From an uncultured Mollicutes bacterium (GTDB taxonomy: Bacteria; Bacillota_I; Bacilli_A; ML615J-28; CAG-313): a DNA stretch of 24,965 nt. How positions within the stretch are numbered: position 1 is the first letter of the stretch; each line of letters begins with the position of its first letter. The position numbers and the translations under genes are program-made. A model generated the notes under the pieces. It saw nothing but the letters and a program-made list of their open reading frames with translations. It ran no database searches and was not told the origin of the DNA. Below are positions 14,100 to 22,400 of the stretch, one piece after another. The DNA is taken from the NCBI GenBank assembly GCA_900538885.1, contig UQAI01000021.1, positions 1 through 24,965 on the forward strand, given 5' to 3'.

Positions 14100-15944
14100 T
14101 TATTTAACGTCTTCGTAATCAGCATCAACAGTGTTATCATCACCAGAGTTATTATTGTTGTTGTCACCATTTTCTGCTTGACTCTTAGCTTGTTGTTCTT
14201 TTTGAATCTTTTCGTATGCTTTTATCGCAATTGATTGAGCATCTTTTTCAAGAGCTTCTTTCTTAACCTTAATTTCATTTAAGTCTGTTCCTTCTAGAGC
14301 TTTCTTTAATTCTTCCTTAGCTGCGTTAACTTTAGATTTTTCATCTTCAGTTGCTTCATCACCTAAGTCTGCAATTGATTTGTCAACCGCAAACATTAGT
14401 TGTTCACATTCATTACGAAGGTCAGCTTCATCTTTCTTAGCCTTATCACTTGCGGCATTTTCCTCTGCTTCTTTAACCATACGATCAATTTCTTCCTCGC
14501 TTAAGCCATTACCATCACTGATTGTAATAGTTTGAGATTTACCAGTTCCTAAATCTTTAGCACTAACATGAACGATACCATTGGCATCTATATCAAATTT
14601 TACTTCAATTTGAGGAACACCACGAGGAGCAAGTGGAAGACCAACTAATTGGAACTTACCTAAAGTCTTGTTGTCGGCTGCCATACTTCTTTCACCTTGT
14701 AGAACATGAATTTCTACACCAGGTTGATTATCTACAGCAGTAGAGAAGATTTGTGATTTAGTAGTAGGGATTGTTGTATTACGTGGAATTAATACAGTAC
14801 ATACACCACCTAATGTTTCAATACCAAGTGATAGAGGTGTAACATCTAGTAATAGTACATCTTTAACATCACCAGCAAGAACACCACCTTGAATTGCGGC
14901 ACCCATTGCTACTACTTCATCAGGGTTAATACTACGGTTAGGTTCTTTACCTAATTCACGACGTACTAATTCTTGAACAGCAGGAATTCTTGTTGAACCA
15001 CCTACTAATAATACTTGATCAAGGTCACTTGCTTTAAGTTTAGCATCACGTAAAGCTTGACGAACAGCATTAGTTGTAGATTCAATTAAATCACGAATTA
15101 ATTCTTCAAATTTAGCTCTTGTTAAAGTCATATCAAAGTGAACAGGATTGCCACTAGCATCAACAGTAATAAATGGAATGTTAATGTTAGTTTGAGCCAT
15201 GCTACTTAATTCCTTCTTAGCTTTTTCAGCTTCCATCTTTAATCTAAACATTGCAGATTTATTAGTTGATAAATCAATACCATTAGATTTCTTGAATTCT
15301 TCAACTAAGTATTTTACAACACGATTATCAAAGTCGTCACCACCAAGACGGTTGTTACCAGCTGTTGATAATACTTCATATGTACCATCAGCAAGTTGTA
15401 GAATAGATACATCGAATGTACCACCACCAAGGTCATAAACTAAGACAGTTTGTTCTTTTTGGCTTTGTTTGTCAATACCATAAGCAAGTGCTGCGGCAGT
15501 AGGTTCATTGATGATACGTTTTACATCAAGGCCGGCAATCTTACCAGCATCTTTAGTTGCTTGTCTTTCAGCATCATTGAAGTATGCAGGAACAGTAATA
15601 ACTGCTTCAGTTACTTTTTCACCTAAATATGCTTCAGCAGTAGCTTTTAAGTTTTGTAGAATCATTGCTGAAATTTCTTGTGGTTTGTAAGATTTACCAG
15701 TAGATTTAATGTTTACTTCATAATCTGTACCCATATGTCTCTTAATTGAGAATACTGTATCAAGGTTAGTAGCAGCTTGACGACGTGCATTTTCACCAAC
15801 GATTATTTCCCCATTTCTGAATGCTACAACTGATGGTGTAGTTCTCATACCTTCGGCGTTAACGATAACTTTTGGTTCGCCACCTTCCATAACGGCAACA
15901 CATGAATTTGTTGTACCTAAGTCAATACCTATAATTTTGCTCAT
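14100..15944 (-). CDS. dnaK: Chaperone DnaK (Hsp70)
   Basis: ATP-dependent Hsp70 chaperone of 614 aa, typical for Gram-positive DnaK. The nucleotide-binding domain carries IGIDLGTTNS at the N-terminus, VPAYFNDAERQATKDAG, DLGGGTFDVS and LLVGGSTRIP. The substrate-binding domain includes DVTPLSLGIETLGG and the helical lid follows. The C-terminus is Asn/Asp-rich and ends near YEDVK, like the conserved EEVK-type end. AGGAGG stands about 8 nt before the ATG and the gap to grpE is only 26 nt. It works in a cycle with DnaJ and GrpE encoded on either side. Expression should rise with heat or misfolding stress through HrcA/CIRCE. Confidence 0.99.
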   Translation of the reverse strand: MSKIIGIDLGTTNSCVAVMEGGEPKVIVNAEGMRTTPSVVAFRNGEIIVGENARRQAATNLDTVFSIKRHMGTDYEVNIKSTGKSYKPQEISAMILQNLKATAEAYLGEKVTEAVITVPAYFNDAERQATKDAGKIAGLDVKRIINEPTAAALAYGIDKQSQKEQTVLVYDLGGGTFDVSILQLADGTYEVLSTAGNNRLGGDDFDNRVVKYLVEEFKKSNGIDLSTNKSAMFRLKMEAEKAKKELSSMAQTNINIPFITVDASGNPVHFDMTLTRAKFEELIRDLIESTTNAVRQALRDAKLKASDLDQVLLVGGSTRIPAVQELVRRELGKEPNRSINPDEVVAMGAAIQGGVLAGDVKDVLLLDVTPLSLGIETLGGVCTVLIPRNTTIPTTKSQIFSTAVDNQPGVEIHVLQGERSMAADNKTLGKFQLVGLPLAPRGVPQIEVKFDIDANGIVHVSAKDLGTGKSQTITISDGNGLSEEEIDRMVKEAEENAASDKAKKDEADLRNECEQLMFAVDKSIADLGDEATEDEKSKVNAAKEELKKALEGTDLNEIKVKKEALEKDAQSIAIKAYEKIQKEQQAKSQAENGDNNNNNSGDDNTVDADYEDVK

Positions 15945-15970
15945 AATAAATTTCCTCCTAAATTCTTTTT

Positions 15971-16561
15971 TTATTTACTTACTTTGACCATACTTGGTCT
16001 TAATACGCGGTCTTTATAAATGTATCCAGTCATTAATTCTTCAACTACAATATTTGAGTCAGTACCTTCTACTTCGACTGTTTCAATGGCTGAATGGTAT
16101 GCTGGATCAAAAGGTTTACCTAAAGCCTCAATTGGTTTTACACCATTTCTTTCTAAGATTTGTTTGAATGATTTATTTATCATAGCAAATCCATCAAGAA
16201 ATTGTTTTAATTTTTCATCATCTGTTTGTTTATTAACAGCTTTGTCAAATATATCAAGAGTATCAATTAGTTGCATTAAAAAATCAGCTAGAGCATATTT
16301 GCGATCTTTTATTCTTTCTTCATTTGTCCTCTTCTTGAAGTTTTCAAGTTCAGCTAAATTTCTCAATAATTGATCTTTTAATTCCGCATTTTCTTTTTTT
16401 AATGCTTGATTTTCTTCATATAAATGATTCTTTTTATGTTTCTTATTTTTTTTATTTTCTTCAGACATATCGCTTTCAACTTCTTTTGTTTCTTCAACTA
16501 TTTCGGTCTCAGGTGCTACATCCATTTCTTTTTCTTCTTCACGGTAACGATTGTTTTCCAT
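15971..16561 (-). CDS. grpE: Nucleotide exchange factor GrpE
   Basis: GrpE, 196 aa, releases ADP from DnaK. The N-terminal third is highly charged (Glu/Lys-rich) and leads into a long coiled coil (about 45-95, including NLAELENFKKRTNEER). The compact beta domain follows, with family signatures GKPFDPAYHSAIE and a C-terminus VLRPSMVKVSK. GGGAGG lies 6 nt before the ATG and directly abuts the hrcA stop codon, so translation is probably coupled. Second gene of the heat-shock operon. Confidence 0.97.
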   Translation of the reverse strand: MENNRYREEEKEMDVAPETEIVEETKEVESDMSEENKKNKKHKKNHLYEENQALKKENAELKDQLLRNLAELENFKKRTNEERIKDRKYALADFLMQLIDTLDIFDKAVNKQTDDEKLKQFLDGFAMINKSFKQILERNGVKPIEALGKPFDPAYHSAIETVEVEGTDSNIVVEELMTGYIYKDRVLRPSMVKVSK

Positions 16562-16573
16562 TATATTCCTCCC

Positions 16574-17584
16574 TTATAATACTTTTTTGATGTTTTTCGC
16601 AATATGTTCAAGTAAAGGAATTACCTTAACATATTCCATTCTAGTAGGTCCTAAAATACTAATGGTACCAACACTACCTTCTTTAGTTTCATAAGGAACT
16701 GTTACAACTGAACAATTTTCCATTACTTTTATTTCATTTTCAGTACCTATTTTAATTGTTAATCCTGAGGCATCAGTGTTAATCACACGTAAGATATTCT
16801 TTCTTTCCATCGCATTAAATAAGCTTTTAACTTTTTCAATATCTTGGAATTCTGGTTGTGATAACATGTTATATTGTCCTGCTAAATGATATTTATCAGC
16901 TGCCATATTCATGAAGGCATCAAGGAATGTATTAACTAATTCACTATGATAATTTAAATAATCTCTTATTTCATCATTTAAATTTGGATTGTTAATCACA
17001 TTTTTAATATCACTAACTAAAACATTTTGAAGAATTTCATCTAAGACATTTACCACTTGTTCAAGTTCTCTTGGACTAACCACTTCAGGAATAAGAATTT
17101 TTTTACTTTCAACATGACCATGATCAGTTACCATTAGTATAACTGCTTGGTTGCCCTTTAAAGATATGAATTCTAGCTTTTTAATTCTTGAAGTATACGC
17201 TGTCTTACCAAGGGCAATTGATGCATAATTGGTAAGTTGTGATACCATATCCATTGATTCATATAATGCTTGTTCAAGCGATATATTAGGTCTTTCAAAG
17301 ATTTCATCAAGCATTGGGAAATCATCATTTGTGGTTTCGTTTCGACGCATTATTTCTTCAACATATAAACGGTAACCTTTTTCTGATGGTACTCTACCAC
17401 TTGAGGTATGCATTTTTTCTAGATATCCTAATTCTTCAAGTTCAGCCATATCATTTCTTAAAGTAGCTGTTGAAAAGTTAAGTTCTGGTCGCTTGGATAA
17501 TACTAGTGACCCAACAGGCTCATTTGTTTTTACGTATTCTTCAACAATTCCAATAAGAACTAATTTTTGTCTTTCGGTAATCAT
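16574..17584 (-). CDS. hrcA: Heat-inducible transcription repressor HrcA
   Basis: HrcA represses the class I heat-shock genes by binding CIRCE; GroESL activity is known in related bacteria to keep it folded. An N-terminal winged helix runs from MITERQ to about residue 75 and contains STATLRNDMAELEELGYL and TSSGRVPSEKGYR, both family signatures. The HrcA dimerisation/GAF-like part follows. I place the start at the ATG at 17584 (336 aa): AAAGGAGG is then 7 nt away, whereas a TTG at 17587 would be only 4 nt from it. First gene of hrcA-grpE-dnaK-dnaJ, with two CIRCE-like operators at its promoter, so it should repress itself. Confidence 0.97.
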   Translation of the reverse strand: MITERQKLVLIGIVEEYVKTNEPVGSLVLSKRPELNFSTATLRNDMAELEELGYLEKMHTSSGRVPSEKGYRLYVEEIMRRNETTNDDFPMLDEIFERPNISLEQALYESMDMVSQLTNYASIALGKTAYTSRIKKLEFISLKGNQAVILMVTDHGHVESKKILIPEVVSPRELEQVVNVLDEILQNVLVSDIKNVINNPNLNDEIRDYLNYHSELVNTFLDAFMNMAADKYHLAGQYNMLSQPEFQDIEKVKSLFNAMERKNILRVINTDASGLTIKIGTENEIKVMENCSVVTVPYETKEGSVGTISILGPTRMEYVKVIPLLEHIAKNIKKVL

Positions 17585-17597
17585 CAAACCGCCTCCT

Positions 17598-17624
17598 TTA
17601 GCGCTGTTTCTAACTTACTGCTAA
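17598..17624. promoter_or_regulatory. Second CIRCE-like operator, near the transcription start
   Basis: Arms TTAGCGCTG (17598-17606) and TACTGCTAA (17616-17624) are spaced by 9 nt. The CIRCE consensus is TTAGCACTC-N9-GAGTGCTAA, and each arm matches at 7 of 9. It lies between the -10 and the hrcA ribosome binding site. Confidence 0.65.
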
Positions 17625-17625
17625 T

Positions 17626-17654
17626 ATTATATCACAATATTTTAGCAATGTCAA
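17626..17654 (-). promoter_or_regulatory. Consensus sigma-A promoter of the hrcA operon
   Basis: On the minus strand, -35 TTGACA (17649-17654) and -10 TATAAT (17626-17631) are both perfect, with a 17-nt spacer and TGA before the -10. The -35 is inside one CIRCE element and the second CIRCE lies just downstream of the -10. This suits repression of a very strong promoter. Confidence 0.92.
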
Positions 17655-17668
17655 GTACTAAGTGCTAA
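17642..17668. promoter_or_regulatory. CIRCE operator overlapping the -35
   Basis: Arms TTAGCAATG (17642-17650) and AAGTGCTAA (17660-17668) are separated by exactly 9 nt. They match the CIRCE consensus at 7 of 9 and 8 of 9 positions. HrcA bound here would cover the -35. Confidence 0.88.
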
Positions 17669-17680
17669 TTTTTTTAAAAA

Positions 17681-17719
17681 AATAAAGATTAATTCATTTT
17701 TTTTGAATTAACCTTTATT
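17681..17719 (-). terminator. Intrinsic terminator of the yqeG operon
   Basis: A 15-nt stem (17681-17695 with 17705-17719, one A-C mismatch) has a T-rich loop and is followed on the minus strand by TTTTT and more. It lies about 44 nt beyond the stop of the metallo-hydrolase gene and just upstream of the hrcA control region. Confidence 0.85.
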
Positions 17720-17762
17720 ATTATAAGATCATTTATTCTTTTTTATACATCAAAAGTTTCTT

Positions 17763-18389
17763 TTATTTTGTTTGTAAATAGTAATTATACTTTAATTCTT
17801 TGTTTAATGTTGTTGCATCACCATGGCCTGGGTATACATTATAGTTAATTTTTTGTTTTTTTAACACTTCTAGAGACTGCATCATTCTAATAGCACTACC
17901 AGTATCAAGGTCTGTTCTTCCAATTCCATCCTTAAATAAAAAGTCACCACTAAATAAATTATTATCTATAATGTAGCACATCATACAGTTCGTATGTCCT
18001 GGTGTGTACCAACATTTTATTTTAAATGAGTTTAAGTTAATAGTTTCACCATCTTGAATATATTGAATTCGGTTTTCATCTATTAAAGTAGGATTATTTT
18101 CACCAAAATAGATAGCACAACTAGAGCGTACATTTTCAAGTTTGATTTTAGCATTTTTATGCATATAAACTTTAAAGTCCCCAAGTTTCATTAAATCTTT
18201 TAACATTTTAAAATGATCATAATGACCATGAGTTAAAAGTACTCCTTCTATTTTTCTATTTTCAATATATTTTTGTAAAACCTTTAGATTATTAGCCGGA
18301 TCAACTATGACACATGAATCACAAGTATATACTAAATATGTGTTAGCATTTTGGAGATTATCACAAAATGTTTCTATTTGGTAGTTCAT
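17763..18389 (-). CDS. Glyoxalase II-like metallo-beta-lactamase-fold hydrolase
   Basis: A 208-aa soluble hydrolase of the MBL fold. It has the full dinuclear metal site: THGHYDH at 53-59, PGHT at 130-133 (His132), SGDFLF at 147-152 (Asp149) and PGHGD at 187-191 (His189). GRTD (157-160) and the overall length match the YqgX/GloB-like branch, which acts on thioesters such as S-lactoylglutathione or related substrates. The actual substrate here is unknown. Its start codon overlaps the stop of the ROK-like gene (TAATG), so the two are translationally coupled. Last gene of the operon. B. subtilis carries yqgX near glcK (a ROK kinase), so pairing an MBL hydrolase with a sugar kinase-like gene is not without parallel. 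Confidence 0.85.
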   Translation of the reverse strand: MNYQIETFCDNLQNANTYLVYTCDSCVIVDPANNLKVLQKYIENRKIEGVLLTHGHYDHFKMLKDLMKLGDFKVYMHKNAKIKLENVRSSCAIYFGENNPTLIDENRIQYIQDGETINLNSFKIKCWYTPGHTNCMMCYIIDNNLFSGDFLFKDGIGRTDLDTGSAIRMMQSLEVLKKQKINYNVYPGHGDATTLNKELKYNYYLQTK

Positions 18390-19735
18390 TATTTAATTTT
18401 AGGTAGACTTGCGGCCGCAATAGATTGACCAACACGACGAGAATTTTCATCAGGCATCATAAGTTTGATATTAGCTAAATGAGGAAATTCATTTCTTAAA
18501 ACTTCATTAGCTTTATCAACCACAATTAGGCCACCATCACCACTTGTTACACGTCCTAACAATAATAAGTATTTAATATCATAGAATTCACTATAATATG
18601 CAAGAGTATAGCCCAAATAAATACCAATGTTTTCATAAATTTGAATAGCTCTTGGATCTTTTTTCTTCATTAATCCTTGAACAACTTTAAGTTTTTCAGC
18701 AGGAGATAATGATTCATCAAGTTCAATACCAGCAAAACAAGCTAATTTAATAACACCATCTTGACTGAAGTATTTAACACCACAGCCATAGTCACCACTC
18801 CATTCATCTACCATCGCACCTTTATTATAATCAACTGGAACGAAAGCAAGTTCACTTAACCAACCGTTTAGGTTACCATCTTTATTAATATAACCTGCCG
18901 CTTCACTTGTACCCATAGCGATACCTAAAACACAACCATCATTAAGTTCCATGGCACCGGCAAGTGCAGTAACATCACCATCATTAGCAACTTCAAGTGG
19001 AACATCGCCAATTTCTTTAGCACAGTTGATATACATTTTACGAACAACACGGTCAAAATCTGCATCATTTACTTTAATAAATAAAGAAGCAACACGAACT
19101 TCATTATCAATATAAATACCAGCACTACTTACACCAATCGCATCAACTCTAGGCATTTTTTCAGCTGCACGTTTGAAACTATCTAAAATACCAGCATAAT
19201 GATATTCTGGATCACTATTAACCTTAGGGAACCATACTACTTCTTCACTGTATACAACTTTACCATCAATAACAGCACTAACTTTACGGTCAGAACCACC
19301 TGCATCAAAACCGATGCGACAGCCATCTAGGTTACCACCAGCAGGAAGGCTAGCTTCAACACTTGTTGGAACTTCATCAAATTCACAAGCAATTACTTCA
19401 AATGGTTTATCATAAACTTTCGCCATAAAGTTAACATCAAAATTTCTTGAACCATTTACTGAAAATACTTCTTGCATTTTCTTAACTAATTCAGGATTAC
19501 CACCTAAATAAATTTTATATCCACCAACTACCCATAGAATACTCTTGATTAGTCTTTCAACCATTTCTTCATTTTCTGCTGATACGCCTGGTAAAACTTT
19601 TAGATCATAACGATAACGATAACCCTTGTTTCTTTCCACACAAATTGCGAAAGGAACAGTACCTTTTTCTTTAAATTCTTTTAATTTAAGAGCCATTGGC
19701 ATAAAGCTAGGTTCTAGACTTGGAACATATTTCAT
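18389..19735 (-). CDS. ROK-family sugar kinase-like protein with N-terminal extension
   Basis: A 448-aa protein whose residues from about 140 form an actin-fold ROK kinase-like domain. The phosphate-binding motif is RIGFDAGGSDRK (Asp144, Gly146-147), IGVSSAGIYI follows, and the probable catalytic segment is ANDGDVTAL (Asp252). A second phosphate motif is CVLGIAMGTSEAAG. The usual ROK zinc motif CxCGxxGCxE is not present; the region reads EWSGDYGCGVKYFSQDG. The first 135 residues are an extra domain I do not recognise; it shows no helix-turn-helix, so a NagC/XylR-type repressor role is unlikely. It may phosphorylate a hexose or a derivative, but the substrate cannot be told from the sequence. 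AGGAGG precedes the ATG. It sits 44 nt after rsfS and overlaps the following MBL gene. Confidence 0.8.
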   Translation of the reverse strand: MKYVPSLEPSFMPMALKLKEFKEKGTVPFAICVERNKGYRYRYDLKVLPGVSAENEEMVERLIKSILWVVGGYKIYLGGNPELVKKMQEVFSVNGSRNFDVNFMAKVYDKPFEVIACEFDEVPTSVEASLPAGGNLDGCRIGFDAGGSDRKVSAVIDGKVVYSEEVVWFPKVNSDPEYHYAGILDSFKRAAEKMPRVDAIGVSSAGIYIDNEVRVASLFIKVNDADFDRVVRKMYINCAKEIGDVPLEVANDGDVTALAGAMELNDGCVLGIAMGTSEAAGYINKDGNLNGWLSELAFVPVDYNKGAMVDEWSGDYGCGVKYFSQDGVIKLACFAGIELDESLSPAEKLKVVQGLMKKKDPRAIQIYENIGIYLGYTLAYYSEFYDIKYLLLLGRVTSGDGGLIVVDKANEVLRNEFPHLANIKLMMPDENSRRVGQSIAAASLPKIK

Positions 19736-19779
19736 TTTTTCTTCCTCCTAATAATTTATATGTTTTTTTGTTTTTTTAA

Positions 19780-20094
19780 CTATTTAATTAGATGTTCATA
19801 TATTCCATCTAAATTATATCTTCTTCGTTCATCTTGAACAAAGATATGAACAATTACTGAATTTAAATCAACTAAAAACCAAGTTGCTTCGTTTCCAGTA
19901 TTAAAACTTCTTACTTCATAGCCAAGAAGTGGTGCTTCTTTTTTTAAGTAATTAGCCGCAGCACTACCTTGTCTATTACTATTTACTGAGCATATTATTA
20001 CTGTGTCATAATAAGGAGTATATGTAGTCGTGTCATATACTCTTACATCAGTTACAACTGCTTTATCCAGTATTTTCAATAATTCTTCAACCAT
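19780..20094 (-). CDS. rsfS: Ribosomal silencing factor RsfS (Iojap family)
   Basis: A 104-aa protein that binds ribosomal protein L14 (uL14) on the 50S subunit and blocks subunit joining when nutrients are short. Family signatures are YYDTVIICSVNSNRQ near the N-terminus, GNEATWFLVDLNSVIVHIF, and the end RRYNLDGIYEHL (like the common YYxLExLW). Length is typical. Its start overlaps the end of yqeK by 8 nt, as in the B. subtilis yqeK-yqeL order, so it is co-translated with it. Confidence 0.93.
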   Translation of the reverse strand: MVEELLKILDKAVVTDVRVYDTTTYTPYYDTVIICSVNSNRQGSAAANYLKKEAPLLGYEVRSFNTGNEATWFLVDLNSVIVHIFVQDERRRYNLDGIYEHLIK

Positions 20095-20650
20095 TTTTTA
20101 TTACCTCTTTATAATAATTATATGTTTCGATACTTAACGAATAAATATCCGAGTTTTTCGCATTTAAGTATTTAAATTGTTCTTCAAGCATTACTACAAT
20201 TGCTTCATCTAAATTTTTAAATGCTGTTTTTCTAACTTTTTCAAAATATTCACCAACACGGCCGAGTTCAATATAATCGCTTAAAAAGATCAGTTTTTCA
20301 AGATTTGTCATATTTTCGTGTCCTGTAGTATGGTAAAATATTGCTTTCAAAACTTCTTCATCATTAATGTGATATTTTATTTCCGCAATCACTGCTCCAG
20401 TAAATGAATGCCAAATAGGCGGAACCGCTAGCAGTTCTTTTGTAATCATTTTTGGTAAATAAATTTCTAATATTTCTAGGTTTTCTTCATCACTTAAATT
20501 TTTGGTTATGTCATGTAACAGACTCGCTTCTCTTATTTTATTATTATCAACATTTAAGTGGTAATAATCATTAAGTTTAAGAGCCATTTCCATAACACCA
20601 ACGCTATGAGCATATCTTGGGTGCTTTTTTAATTCTTCTTCATTTATCAT
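20087..20650 (-). CDS. yqeK: HD-domain protein YqeK (Ap4A hydrolase type)
   Basis: A 187-aa HD-superfamily phosphohydrolase. Members of the YqeK family cleave Ap4A symmetrically to ADP. Metal-site residues are visible: His15 (RYAHSVGV), His46-Asp47 (LLHDITK), His81 (IWHSFTGA), His107 (FYHTTGH) and Asp125 (LSDYIELGR, close to the family's ADYIEPGR). In B. subtilis yqeK follows nadD; here it follows yqeH directly, with an overlap of a few bases. It overlaps rsfS by 8 nt and ends in TGA. Confidence 0.92.
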   Translation of the reverse strand: MINEEELKKHPRYAHSVGVMEMALKLNDYYHLNVDNNKIREASLLHDITKNLSDEENLEILEIYLPKMITKELLAVPPIWHSFTGAVIAEIKYHINDEEVLKAIFYHTTGHENMTNLEKLIFLSDYIELGRVGEYFEKVRKTAFKNLDEAIVVMLEEQFKYLNAKNSDIYSLSIETYNYYKEVIKNG

Positions 20651-21783
20651 AAAATACTCTTAATTAAGGTATATCCAATTTTAGAAGACATTGTTAAATT
20701 AACTTTTAAGTCTTCACCTTTTAAATGGATAAAACCAACTCCTGAAATTATTAAATCATAAAAATCATCGTTTGGAATTTCTAACTTAATTGTTTGTTCT
20801 TCTCCTAAGCGTTCTTTTTCTTCTACTCTAAGAGGTGGTACAAGCAATTTATATTCTTGGGTTTCTTTTATTTTATCACTATTTTGAAGTTTTGTACGAT
20901 GTAGATATAATTCATTTGAAACAAAAAAACTTGTGGAAATATTACTTCCTTCAATAATATCAAGTTTAACAAGTCCTCCTAAAAAAATTGTTTGTTCTTT
21001 ATTTAATTGAAAAGTTCTAACCTTTAAAAATGATTTAGGAGTTAACATTTTAACTGATTCGTAATCTAAATACGCATTGAAAGATTTATCATTGATAATA
21101 CCTGGGGTATCATACATATAAAATTTACTGCCAAGTTCAACCTTAATCATATCCATTGTTGTTTGGAATTGGTCACTAGTTGTTAAGGCATCATTTAATG
21201 AGCCATAGCAAATTTCCTTAACACTATTAATAAATGTTGATTTACCAACACTAGCATTACCAACTACATAGCAGTTATTAAAGTATGGTCTATTAGTATA
21301 TTTGTTTATTCTTATTTTATCAATTTTCTTAAGGACATTTTCAATGTTCTTTTTTGAACGAGCCGAAACAAGATATGTGCCAATAACATTTAGTCCGTAC
21401 TCACTAGCCAGACTTTTAACACTTTCTTCAATATGACGTAGTTTTACACTTTTAGGCATTAAATCAATTTTATTAATTAAAATAATTACTTTTAAATTAC
21501 CTATTAATTTAGCTATTTCTTTGGAAAGTCCACTATAAATATCTAGTACATCAACAAGTAGTAAAACAACATCATACTTATTGTTCGTTCTTATTTTATT
21601 CATTTTATCTTCAAAAGCTTTATTATCAATTTGTGGAACATATCGACGATTGTAATGGATAATGTCAAAACATCTTTTACAATACACTTGTTCCCCATTT
21701 TCAATAATATGAATTTCACCAACATATCCTTTTTTATCTGGATCAGTAGTTTGAAGATTAACACCACAACCAATACACTTCAT
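20647..21783 (-). CDS. yqeH: Circularly permuted GTPase YqeH
   Basis: A 378-aa ribosome-assembly GTPase involved in 30S biogenesis. The N-terminal zinc finger has CIGC (Cys3, Cys6) and YCKRC (Cys35, Cys38). The G motifs are in permuted order: G4 NKID at 104-107, G5 SAR at 140-142, G1 GNASVGKS at 175-182, G3 DTPG at 225-228. The C-terminal RNA/protein-binding domain follows. The start overlaps the yqeG stop (TAATG) and its end overlaps the yqeK start, so translation is coupled through the operon. Length fits the family. Confidence 0.97.
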   Translation of the reverse strand: MKCIGCGVNLQTTDPDKKGYVGEIHIIENGEQVYCKRCFDIIHYNRRYVPQIDNKAFEDKMNKIRTNNKYDVVLLLVDVLDIYSGLSKEIAKLIGNLKVIILINKIDLMPKSVKLRHIEESVKSLASEYGLNVIGTYLVSARSKKNIENVLKKIDKIRINKYTNRPYFNNCYVVGNASVGKSTFINSVKEICYGSLNDALTTSDQFQTTMDMIKVELGSKFYMYDTPGIINDKSFNAYLDYESVKMLTPKSFLKVRTFQLNKEQTIFLGGLVKLDIIEGSNISTSFFVSNELYLHRTKLQNSDKIKETQEYKLLVPPLRVEEKERLGEEQTIKLEIPNDDFYDLIISGVGFIHLKGEDLKVNLTMSSKIGYTLIKSIL

Positions 21784-22331
21784 TATGCTTTCTCCTTAAG
21801 TTCTAAAATTGCCTTTGCGATTTCAGGATTTTCTTTCATCATCTTTTTAATTATTCTTTTTTCACGTAAGCGGTTTATTTTAGTATACCACTTTTGATGT
21901 TTTATATCAATTGTTTTAACAAGAATGCTATGAATTCCTAAATTATTAGCACAAGCAATATCAGTTACTAATTGATCACCTAAAAAAATTGTTTCTTCAA
22001 GTTTTATATTGTTGCTTTCCAAATATTCTTTTAATCTTTTTGGTGATGGTTTGTTGGCTTTTGTTAAGTAACCATCAATATTAAACGTTTCTTGTAATTT
22101 TAAAATTCTATTTTCATTATTATTAGTAATAATATAAAGTTTTAACCCAGAGTCATTTAATCTTTTTTTCCAATCAATTAAGGCATCATTAGCTTTAGTT
22201 TCATAATAAGGAAGTAATGTATTATCTAAATCAGAAATGATAATTTTCTTTCCTTGTGCATATAATTTACTAAAGTCAATGTCGTAAATTGATGAAAAAA
22301 CAAATGTTGGTGTATATTTACTCATTTTCAT
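21783..22331 (-). CDS. yqeG: HAD-family phosphatase YqeG
   Basis: A 182-aa HAD subfamily IIIA phosphatase. Motif I is SDLDNTL (Asp34, Asp36), motif II TNN (Thr69), motif III Lys94 in KANKPSP, and motif IV LGDQLVTD (Asp119, Asp124). Its natural substrate is not settled in the literature I know. It is the first gene of the cluster, as in B. subtilis (yqeG-yqeH). Two starts are possible: the ATG at 22331, 4 nt after GAGG, or the ATG at 22325, 10 nt after it. The promoter is divergent from the sigma factor gene. Confidence 0.94.
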   Translation of the reverse strand: MKMSKYTPTFVFSSIYDIDFSKLYAQGKKIIISDLDNTLLPYYETKANDALIDWKKRLNDSGLKLYIITNNNENRILKLQETFNIDGYLTKANKPSPKRLKEYLESNNIKLEETIFLGDQLVTDIACANNLGIHSILVKTIDIKHQKWYTKINRLREKRIIKKMMKENPEIAKAILELKEKA

Positions 22332-22346
22332 ATTACCTCATATTAT

Positions 22347-22375
22347 ATTATACCAAATTTTGTTATTTTTGTCTA
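22347..22375 (-). promoter_or_regulatory. Promoter of the yqeG-yqeH-yqeK-rsfS operon
   Basis: On the minus strand, -35 TAGACA (22370-22375) and -10 TATAAT (22347-22352) have a 17-nt spacer, with TGG before the -10 (extended -10). The leader to the yqeG start is very short, about 10-15 nt. Confidence 0.75.
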
Positions 22376-22400
22376 TTAATTAATTACAAGGAGGAATAAA

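Noticed and set aside
17585..17587. TTG start for hrcA
   Set aside because: An ATG follows directly at 17584 with better spacing (7 nt) from AAAGGAGG.
1063..22331. Mycoplasma-type code with TGA read as Trp
   Set aside because: Trp residues checked in conserved motifs are TGG, and yqeK ends at a TGA exactly where the family ends and rsfS begins.
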